Source of the DNA: Chrysomallon squamiferum | Taxonomy: Eukaryota; Mollusca; Gastropoda; Neomphalida; Peltospiridae | Assembly: GCA_012295275.1 (NCBI GenBank) | Contig: CM022669.1 | Span: 10,529,949 to 10,577,448, forward strand | Length of the DNA stretch: 47,500 nucleotides | Direction: 5' to 3' | In this document: piece after piece, positions 11,798 to 23,652 of the stretch | Layout: every line of letters begins with the position of its first letter | How positions within the stretch are numbered: the first letter of the stretch is position 1 | Position numbers and translations under genes: made by a program | The notes under the pieces: generated by a model | What the model saw: the letters and a program-made list of their open reading frames with translations, nothing else | The model's database searches: none | What the model was told of the DNA's origin: nothing

Positions 11798-14129
11798 TAT
11801 GACTATGTCTATACTGTATGATTATTTACAATTGAATATTAATTAATTATGAAAGTTTTTCTGTATCACAGATCTAATGATTAAAACTGATTTTGCTTTC
11901 ACTGTGAATTTGAAACAATATGCTTTACCATCCCAGTAATTTATTAATATTAACTTTGTCCTTAGAACACACACACACACAGTTTGCTTATCGTGACTTG
12001 ATCCTATTGAGCAACTGGCAGTTTTAATTTATTCTTACATGTGATTAATTTACTTAAATATTTAAGTAAAGACTGTTACATTTAATTTATTTGGTAACTG
12101 ACAATAAATTATTTGAAATAATCTGGATTGTTTATTTTAATTGTGATTGTATATAATTATATAAATCTAAAATGCAAGTAAAATAAAGTTTATACATTTT
12201 TTTGCTCTACTGGTTTCTGAAAATAATGATGTGTCCATACTTTAGATTTGTAATATGTGCAGTTAGGTACATGAGAAACTGAGTGTAGTGTTTCCATTCC
12301 ATTAAATGTTGTGCATCTGCAGTGAACTTTAATAGTAGTTGAATTTAAAAATAAAACCTGTGTAAGAAAAATATAATTTTTATTTCATACCATCTCATTA
12401 GCATTGGAAGTTGTTGCTTTTAAAAAATACACCCGTAAAAAGATGTTATTATCATTATGCCTAATTTCTTTCATGTATAATTTAAAATAATAAAAATACC
12501 AAACAAAAAACTGCCACAAAAACACACTCTGCATCAATATCCTTGGTGTTGCTCTGAAACTGCAGTGAGAAAAAATCAAAAAAATTAATATTAATATTAT
12601 TTTTAGCATGAAGATTAAAAACTATGCAATATCACTGGTGCCTGGAGGAGGAAAAACTTGTGGCTTCTGTTGAAAATTAAAAACAATAAGTGTGCACTGT
12701 TAACTAATATGGTGTATAATTTCTCTTCATTTCAGAATAATAGCTAAGTGTGGAGATTACTACATAGGTGGTCGGCAGTTCGAATCCCTTTCAGATCTCA
12801 TCGGTTATTACACAAACTGTTCATGTCTCCTTAAAGGGGAACAACTCCAGCATCCAGTCCCTCCGCCAGAAGTAAGTAGAAAATCATGGGAAATATGTAG
12901 TTTTGTGTGTGTGTGTGTGTTGTATTTTTTACATACATATTTTAATTATAAATCTGATAAGAATATCTTTATTAACAATTACTGTATGTCAGACATTACT
13001 TTTGTCAGTGATAATTTAGACACTTCTTTTGCTGATTAGCAGCAACATGGCTTATTTGTAGCATTTCCTTCAGACATAAAACATTATTGATAAATCAGAT
13101 GTGTTATTTAATTTATGTAAAATTAATAACATCTATGATTTTTGAAATGTGATAAATACAGTTAGCTGGGCTGCAGTTTACTCACAGGTGGACATACATG
13201 CAGTTAATATTTTGTGAAAATGAAATGCACATACAGATAGTAAATTTAGTATGAAAAGACCAGTTATCCAACTAACTGGTACAGATTTTCAGTTATTTAG
13301 AAGAATGTTCATGAAATTAGAACATTTGTTAATAATGATTTTATTATTCTGCTTGTTGAGAAATGTTTTATTTTATTAATATTTTTGTATTTACAGCCTG
13401 TAGATGACAGGAGAAGAGTTGTTGCGATGTTGTCTTACAGAAAGATGGACGAAACAGATGAGTTAAGGTAAGTCTTCTTGAATATTGTGTAAAAATTAGT
13501 TCACTGCATTATAAGAGAAATATATTAAAACACAGGTAAGATTAAACATAGCCAGGCCTCTTGTGTTTATAATAATAGAAAACAAATTCATTGTTTAATA
13601 TCCATTATTGCTGTAATTCATAAGATAAATATATTAATACAGGTGCTCACACACGTATGCCTATGTTTTGTTTTGACAATGACAGTAATAAAATGACATT
13701 AATCGATTGTTCATTATTTTAATTAAAGTTATAAATCAGTCAAGCACAATTTGTGAACAAATGAGTTTGATTAATTATGCTATTAATTCTACCAGTATAC
13801 CTGAAATCTATTTTTTTATATACAATTTTGTATCTTAAGTAATATACATTGTATTTTATTTATATTGTTATTTTTCACAGTTTTAAGAAGGGAGACACAT
13901 TTATAGTGCTGAATGAACTGATAGATGGCTGGCTGTGGGTGACTGCTAGTCAAACAGGAGAAAGTGGGATTATACCAGCGGCTCTTGTGGAAGATCTGGT
14001 AAGTTATTTACATCGTTTTCTTTTTCTTCATTTATTATTTTTATTATTATTATTTATTGTTCTGTTATTTTTATTATCATTATTATTAGTGTTATTATTA
14101 TTGGTGTTAAAATTTATATTTATTTATTT

Positions 14130-14161
<32 letters not shown>

Positions 14162-17100
14162 TTTTTGTTGCATATATTAATGCTGTCTTGAATTGTTAAC
14201 ATATAATTAAAATAATCACTGCTTACGGATTATAGCAGCAAAATCTTTGAAAAACTTTTATATTTTTATCTTTTTCAAAAATGATCTCTGCAGTGATAAG
14301 TTTTGTAATTAAAATAAACTAATAAATAAATTTATTTTGAAAATACATTCTTTTAAAATTAAAACAAAAATAATAGAGAAATTGAGACCTGTGAATGCAC
14401 ATCTAAAGTTATTCCATATATTAGTTAAAAATTTGTTTGTGAATGTTAATATAAAGAAGCATTAAATATAAATATACAGTTGGATAAAAATCTCTAGTTA
14501 GAATTATGCTATTTTGTTGTTGTTGTTTTTGTAAATTTTTATTGTTTTTTTTTATAATGTTATACCTTATATTGAAATTAAAACATTACTGAGTTGTTAT
14601 AATAATATGGATAGGATGCAGATGGATTGTAATTTTTATTTGAGTTGTATTATTTACTTGTGTTTTGCAGAATGGAAACATAGATCCAGCAGAATGGCTG
14701 CCATATTTTCACAACAACATCACAAAAGATGAAGCTGTGAGAAAACTTACTCAAGGTGAGATATTCTGTCAAGAAAGGATAATTAAAAATTAATTTATAG
14801 TTTTTATAATTTCACATTATTCTTGTAATTCATTTAAATGCTTATTTCTTCTCTTTCTTGGATATATATAACATGCACAATTGCATTCTGATATTTTAGG
14901 TACTTTACCTATTAGTATAAAAAAAAGTTGTTTTCTCTTAAATTGAAAGTTACTTTAACCGTAAAGAAATTTTAATTTTGTTTTGTTTTGCTTTTTATGC
15001 ACATTTTTTTCTATAATTTGATTTTGTTTGCAGCTGGTGATGGTAGCTTTCTTGTTAGACCAAGTGACAACAGTCCTGGAGATTTTTCACTCTTCTTTTT
15101 AAGCGAGAAAGAAATTAAGAGATTTAGAATTGTGAAGAAGGGCAGACAACTCTCTATTGGTGGACGATACTTTGAAAGGTAATTGTTTCAGATTTTTCTA
15201 AAGAATTATAGGTATTTTTAAAACTTTAATTTTTTTCATTTTTATTATTGGAATTTGAATGTTGATAAACTGAAAGTGTTACATATCATGGTTATGTTTT
15301 CCATATAATTAGTTACAAATTCAAAGCATATCTATTGTTTCATTTTAGATGTTTTGTTGTTTTATTATTGATATGAACTATTTCTGATATAGAGAAGAGA
15401 ATATATGACAAACAATGTATAGTGTTCTGATTTTCTAAATAAGCATGAATGATTGATATCTTATTAAAAATTGTTATACTCTTTTCCAGTCTTGATGCAA
15501 TAATTCAGAGGTACAAACAAGAAGAAATCGTTAAGGGGTACAAATTAATCAGTCCAGTCTGCAGGGTAAGTTGAGATTTCTGTTTTTAATACCCCCTCTC
15601 TAACAGATTTAAACCAATATGCATAAATCTAGCTTTACTTCTAATAAACTTCAGTACGAATCAGCTTATAAAAGTAATAACTACAGTAAAATCAAATCTT
15701 GATTTATTCTTTTAGGTAAAGCAGTTTCCTGAAAATTTCTATTTTTATTGATCTTCCTAGCAGGGGAAGTGATTAACACAACAGTTTACATTATACCTGA
15801 TAAATTACACCTTTTTTTGTTTTTCTTTCATAATGTAATATGAACTTAATATATAAATTAAGAAATGTATCTAATCCCAAGTTAGTAAAACCACTTGTGA
15901 CCTGATGTAATACACACATGCACAGACATATATAAAATTTACTTATTGATACATAAAAAGTGTATATTCTATGCAGGACAATTTCGACACTTTTGATGGA
16001 GGTTTCAAGAAAACATTGTCAGCATCAGAGAGAAATTTTCTGTATGCTTCAATAATGCAGTCTGGTCCTAACTTGCTGACCAGTAAAAGTGACCTCACTG
16101 GGTATTTGTACAAAAGAAGTAAGTCTTTGTGCGAAAATCTTCCGAAAAATTTATATTTTTTCAATTCTTTTATTACTTTGTAATATGCTGTCAGTTGTTT
16201 ATTTTATTTACATAATAATTTTTTTTAAGATTCTTTCTTCTTTTTATTTTTTTTTTATTCATATATGTATTTATATAGAGAGATATAAATATCTGTTTGA
16301 GCACATTTCAGGATCAATTCTTCTTGGTGTTCCCCATCAGGCTAATTCCCGTTCTGCCATTGCTTAACATTCACTGTGGTATGTGCTGTCCTATCAGCGA
16401 GACATACATTAAAATTCACATGTTGTTAAGTGGAATATATAAATATAGTACGTTGTCATAGCAATTTCATTATTACCATGATACAAACTAGGGAGCAATT
16501 TGCAAAACACTGCCTGACTGTTTCTATTGTTATATTTTTCCAAATATGTGCTTTATAATAACATAATTTATACTGTAAGAGAAAAAATGAAATTTTTCTT
16601 TTTTCCAAGGTGAAAAGACAAAGAAGTGGAAAAAATATTACTTCCTCCTAAATGGCTCTGAACGACTTTTGTACTTCTTTGAAAATAACAGAGTGAGTCA
16701 ATATTGGTTTTATTTACTATTCATTATTATTTAACATAATTTCATTTCCTTTTTTAAATGCTTGATAATTACAGCTATATACACAATACAAATCATCTCT
16801 CCCATAAAAGACAGATATTCAGTCACCTTTTATTTTGTTTTTTAGATTTTTTGTTTTGTATGTTTAACTAAAAAGTATAAGCTTTAAAATGATCCATATC
16901 TCATTCTTACATTAATTTCAAAATTAAATTATTGCTATTTCAAATTGATAAAATAAAGATGCAGATCAAGAATTTTTGTACACATCTATTCAGCTTGATT
17001 CATTAAAGCATAAATTAGTTATTTTATGTACTAAATTTATTATTATTTTTATGTTAGTAAGTTGATGCTAATTTAATAAAATAAACTAAAAATATCTGTT

Positions 17101-18965
17101 ATACATTAGAGAAATTATACAAAATATGCACATGTATGCAGATAGGAAACATTTACACACATACAGACACACACACACACACATTGTACACATAGAACAA
17201 AAACAGTTGTTTAATAACACACAGAACAATGGAGTTCTGTTTACACAACTCATATACTATTTCAGCATTAAATACTTTCATCATAAAATATACATCATAA
17301 ATCACTCTTCCAACACACACAGACACACATTCACACCTACACATGTTAATGTACTTGAATTGTCTGACAAAACATTTCGGTGTGTGAAAATTAACATGAG
17401 TAAAAAGGTTTTTAATTTGTATATTACTATTTGATTTCAGAGATCAAAGCCAAAATGTTTAATTGATCTTTCATACAGTGCCCTCTATCCTGTACATGAC
17501 AGTCTCTTTAGCAGGTAAGTCCATTTTATCAGCTCACCTTTCTTTTGTGAGTTAATATATTTACTTTTGTAGACAGAATAATAAAATATTAATTAATATG
17601 ATTTGTATAGTTATATTGATAATATATCATCTGTATTTATCTATAGTTGGAAATATGCAGATACAATGGTAACAAATACAAAAATAATAGCATTGGACTT
17701 AAAAGGATTAATAAAATATTATTAAGAATGATAATTAAAAATGTGTTATAATAAATGTGTTGTATTAACATGTAATTAAATACAGTTTCATTAATGAAAA
17801 AAGTTGTTGCCAACTGGATTTTTGTTTTTGTACTACTTAATCATTCGTTATACATTATTCATTTATTTTATTTTTCAAAAGCTGTGCATCAAATGGTGAA
17901 AATATATACACACATTTACTTGATTTTTATATGTAGATATTTAGTTTCATTATGCAGTTGTTTCATTTACTATATGTTAAAAAAATATATATATATTTTT
18001 GTTTTTAAATTTTATTTGTTTTGTTTTTTACAGATCCCACTGTTTCCAAATAGTGAGCAATTTTAATAACAACCAAATGCAGATGTGCTACCTCTCTGCA
18101 GACAGTTTGGATACAGTTCAGGTAAAGTTAAAACTACCAAAATCAAATTCTAATTATTTCAATGATGATACAGGAGTCATTGCTTCTGTAGTTTCTTATC
18201 ATTATATTTATTTAAAATAACTGACTTACTGATTCAGTAATTACACTGGAACAATTTGTGTCTCATTAATTTATCTAAACAGTGAATGGTGGATTGTAGA
18301 TAAATATTTCTTCCAGTGCAACAAACTGGGCTATTTTCAAAAGCTGAGATATGTTATATGTCAAAGTGTTTTTAAAAATGTCTTACTGATGACAGTAACC
18401 TTTGGATGGATCATTGCAATTTTCTTCTCACATGAAAATATATAAAAAAAACCTACTAAATGTTCAGACATAGTCAACCGCTTAGTTAATGCAGAATGAT
18501 ATTATTGTTACAAGGAGACAAAACAACATCAGCATGGTGAGACATAACTAATCAGTTGTTTGGTTATTTAGCAATTAATATTAATAAAACTTGCTATTGT
18601 TAATTTTCAGTTGCTCTTCTCTGGAATTCTGTGTGTCTGTGTGAAAATGAAACCTGTTAAAATTTAATTTGTTGTGCAGAAATGGATCCAGGCTGTGAAG
18701 CCCTACATTGGCGAAGAAAGCAACTCGAGACTGAAGGAATTTCACAGTGTGACTATCAATGTGTTTGAGGCCCATCAGCTACCTAACAAGCTGCTGAATC
18801 ACCCGTATGCTGTTGTGTCACTGGGCAATGTCAAGGTGGCCAGGACAGAAATTGGAGATGCCCCCAACCCAGTGTGGGAAGAAGAGTTTGTTCTAGAGTA
18901 GGTTTATTTGTATTAAAATCTCCTCCTTTCTTTTTTTAATATTTGTTTATTAATTTATTTTTAAA

Positions 18966-18996
<31 letters not shown>

Positions 18997-21900
18997 TTTT
19001 CTTTGAATCAAATGTCACTCATCCTAAAACAAGTTGTTTAAGAATATAAAAAAAAAGAAAAAAAATGTTTAATATATATATTAAAGTTTATTTTTATATG
19101 TTTGTTTATTTGTTTGTTTATTCATTTTTTTAATTTTTTTTATTATTATTATTATTTGTTTTTATAAATTAAATTATTGTAAATAATATTCACATTTTCC
19201 GTTAATCAAATTTCACAAACCCTAAAAAGTTTTTTTCAAAATAGGTTGTTTTATATATTAAAGTCAGTTTATATTTTTTACTGAATTATTTTTAATATTA
19301 TTATTTCTTATTATTATTAGTTATTATTATTATTATTATAAATAAAATTAACCATTCATCATTCAAATCTTATTTTACAGCTTTAATAAAAATTGAGATA
19401 AATCTATAATAAAAATGGAAGGTGCAAATATTTAATTTCGTCTCAAGATTCTTTAAATTTTACATGACCAATTTTCACTGCACAGTGTGATTTAAGCAAC
19501 TGTTTAGTTATAAAATATAAATGTTTTTAATTTCAGTGACATCCCAGCAGAGGTGAAATATTTTACAGTGTCCTTGTACAACAAAGTGAAACGATCAAGG
19601 GATACAGAAGTTGGTGAGAATGATTTCGTTGCTTGTAATAATAGTTTTAAAATCTACTCATTGTATTTTTGTGGAGTAAGTTTTATTTTATTATTATTTT
19701 TTTGCTTTAAATGTGGTTAAATGACAATATTTTGTGCATTGATTTTAGAATGATTACACAGCATTAAACAAATGCAGATACACAGACACAGACACAGACA
19801 GACAGACAGACATATACAACTATTTACTTGAAATTGTTTACAACAAATACTGACTTGTTCAAAAACAAGGATGTTGACAAACAATAAACAGTTTGGTATA
19901 TGTAAAAGTGAAATTATTATGTGGCTTAGAATACAAAATAAATTTTAATATTTTGCATCTAGGATCTTTATATTATTTATAAAAGAAGACAAAACAAAAT
20001 TAAGAATCAGAACTTGACTTTTTATAAAATTAAAGAGTTAACGACACCAGCTACAATAAAATAATTCATCTGCGAATGTTACAATAATTATTCCATCATT
20101 TTCAAAATCATCTAATACATGTCAGTCACATTTTTATTTAATATAAAAACTTTTAACACTGCTATTTCCTGATCTATGTTCTGTGGATTAGCCCACGCTG
20201 GTTTCAGACTTGTCCTATTTTTTGTTTGTTTTTATGTTTTCAGCACATGTGACTCACCCATTACAAAGCTGGGAGTGTGTTGAAGAGTGGTTTCCCCTGC
20301 AGGCTCAGAACAACAAAGTTGACATGGGAACATTAAGACTGAAAGCTCACTACACACACGAGGTGGTGATGCCATACGAAGAATACACGAGTCTTAAAGA
20401 GGTGAATATTAACTAATTTTGAGAAACTTGATTTTAGATATATATATATATATACAGAATATATATACATATATATATAGACTCCTTCTGACTTTAGTGG
20501 AATCTGTGAAACTTTGTCAAAACGTATGCATTTAAGACCATACCCTTTAGACAACATAACAGTGTAAATTGTTTAATTAAGAAAATGCAATAAAAGTGGG
20601 AAATATGGATCTACAAAAGTACAGACTTGCCTAAGAAGGAGCTACATACATCAGGTTGTGTCAGTATCTTAAAGGAAACCAAGCTTTCAATTCAGTTATT
20701 TATCAGTACAAATAATACTGATAGGAAGATTGTGGATTATTCATATTTCAAACAGTTTTAAGATAAGTCTTTTCACTACAAGGGCTTTTTGAACAGAACA
20801 CAACGTCTGTAAATCAGAAACTAATTGCTGTATCTGTCAGTTAAATCAGTGAAAGAAAGACTAACTGACAATATCTCAGTGCATTTTAACATAAATGATT
20901 ATTGTACATTCATTTTACATTGTTGTAAAAAAGAATACCCTTTGCTAACAGTGCTATCTTTATCTATTAGCAATAAAGCATTTTCTCTTTGTGTCTTCCC
21001 ATAGTTATCATATACCACTGTCACTGGCAAACCATTCATAATACACTAGCTGAAATGGCAAATTACCTAATAGCTGAAAATGTTAAAAGCCGATACGATA
21101 TCATTCTTAAATATGTGTACTTAACAGGATAAATATTTTTTTATTCTCAGTTAATTCTTGCTGACGATTACAATGAAATCATCCAGCTGTCTAAAGTGTG
21201 TGCAAAATCTGAGTGGATTGTCATGTGTAGAGCCCTTCTAAGAATTTTCTGTCACGAAAAAAAAGAAGCCAGCCTTTTACGAACATTAACAGAGATGGAG
21301 ATAGATAAAGAAGGTATTTATTTTGTTAATATAGTTTGAATGTGTCTTCTGCTTACATGTATGTTATTAGTAAGTCATTATTTTTAATATTATTATTTTA
21401 AATATAATTTTATATTATAATCTCAACTAAGAACATATGAGAAAAAGAAAATGTGTGTAGGTATGTCTGTAAGAGAGAGGTAAATTTAAAAAAAAAAAAA
21501 AAAAAAAATAATTTAATAATTTGTTTTAACGCTTATGTAAAACTTCCTTTAAACCATGATTTAAAATGCATGAATTTGTGTATGAGCAATGAAATTATAA
21601 AAAATAAGCCTTCTCTTTGGACAATATTGTTTGTTTTTACTGCTTTATTTTAAGGTCAAAATCTTTAATTCTGGCAGAATTTACAAATTTGACATAACTG
21701 TTCTACTACATAATATAAAAAAAGTCTCTTTGACAATTTGTCTGTTCATTTAGCTGAAGTGTCCCAGATTTTTCGAGCGACGACGTTAGCTACAACGATG
21801 ATGGACCAGTACATGAAGTTTGCAGCTACACAGTTTGTTCAGAGTGCTGTCAAAGATTCAGTCCTCAGAATAATGGACAGCAAACAGTCATGTGAGGTAA

Positions 21901-23613
21901 TTGATAAGCTGTCATGGGTACCAGAACTGTCACCAGTAATTTTCACAAAGATAATTTTAACAATTCCAACCATGAAGTACTTCTTCTGCTATTTTCTTCT
22001 TAGGTTTTTTTTTCAGGACTGTTTTTTAATTTTATAATGTGTTTTTCCTTACTTCAGAGAGTAGGGTTATCAAGTTCTTTCTTCTTCTTTTTTGGTACTT
22101 AACATATTTTACATACTTGAGCTCATTTCTTTGGCATACATTGCATAGTAATTGATAAGTTGTTATGCTTACTTGTATGATATTTAACATGTCTTGGTTA
22201 CTTTGAATGTAATTAATGTGTTGCCATGGTTACTTGTACATGATTAACATGGGGTTTTTTCAAGTGTAAAACATAATAAAACATTCTAGCTTTAATCCCT
22301 GAACAAAATAACTGATTTTAAAAATAATTTAAAAAAATAAAATAAAATGTAAAAAGTGTCACTGTTATTAGTAATGTTTTGTTTGTCTGTCTGTATCTAA
22401 CAGGTGAACCCAGCATTTCTAGAGAATGCAGCTGATGCGAAACCAAATCAAGAGTACTTCCTCAGTTTACTGAATGGAGTCACAGAAACAATATTCAAGT
22501 CAATTGATCACTGTCCAATGTAAGTCAGAGTGGAATGTTAAATGAAGTATTTATGTCTTGACCAGTATCCAGTGTAAGAGTAGAGTACTTAATGAGCTAT
22601 TTATGTATACTGACTATTGCCTAGACTAAGTAAGAGTAGAGTACTTAATGAAGTATTTATGTATACTACCTTTGTTCTTAGAAAAACACTTGCAATTTGG
22701 ATGAAAAAATGAAAAAATCACAGTTCTAACATGGTACTGTAAAATAATTTGAATGAGTAAAAGAAGTAAAAAAAACCTCAAAACCCACAAAAGTAGTTAT
22801 GTATTCTGAACTGTTTAAAAAATATCTTATTTTAGAAATACTTGGACTGTTGTTCAACTGTACTGAAAAAGACTGTTTATTTACATCTTCTGTGTATTTG
22901 TGTGTTAAAATGTTCTCCAATAAGCATTCACCTATTTTTTTTCCTCTAAATTTAATTAATGTATAGATTATTTGATCATTATTTTACATTATAATTATAT
23001 ATGTTTATATATATATATAATCATTATTTGTTTTATTATTATTATAGTTTTTTATAATATTATTGTGCAGTACCCTGCAATACATTTGTTTCTTTATATG
23101 TTATCTGCATTTTTGTTTTATAGTGTGCTGTGTTACGTGTGTAATCATTTTATTATTTCACAGTGTGTTGCGGTATGTCTGTAGTTGTTTACAGAAAAAA
23201 GTAGTGAGTAAATGGCCAGAAGATGAAACAGTAAAAACTCGAGTTGTCAGGTGAGACATGTATATATATATATATATATTTATTATTTTTTTTCATTATT
23301 ATTATTATTAATATTTTGTATAAAATACACCAGTACAAAATCTTTTTACTTTTTGCCTGTTCTCTCTTTTCCTTTCTTTTTCTTTTTTTTCTCAGAAATT
23401 AAAATATTCTTATATTATTTTTGTTTTCAGTGGTTTCATTTTTCTTCGCTTGATATGTCCAGCCATTCTTTCTCCCAAGCTTTTTAATCTGGTGTTGGGT
23501 AAGTTTTGAGTTTTTGTTTATTTTGTTGTTATTTATTTATTTATTTATTCATTCATTTATCTATTCATTTATCTATTCATTTATTTAATCATTTATTTTT
23601 ATTTATTTATTTA

Positions 23614-23652
<39 letters not shown>

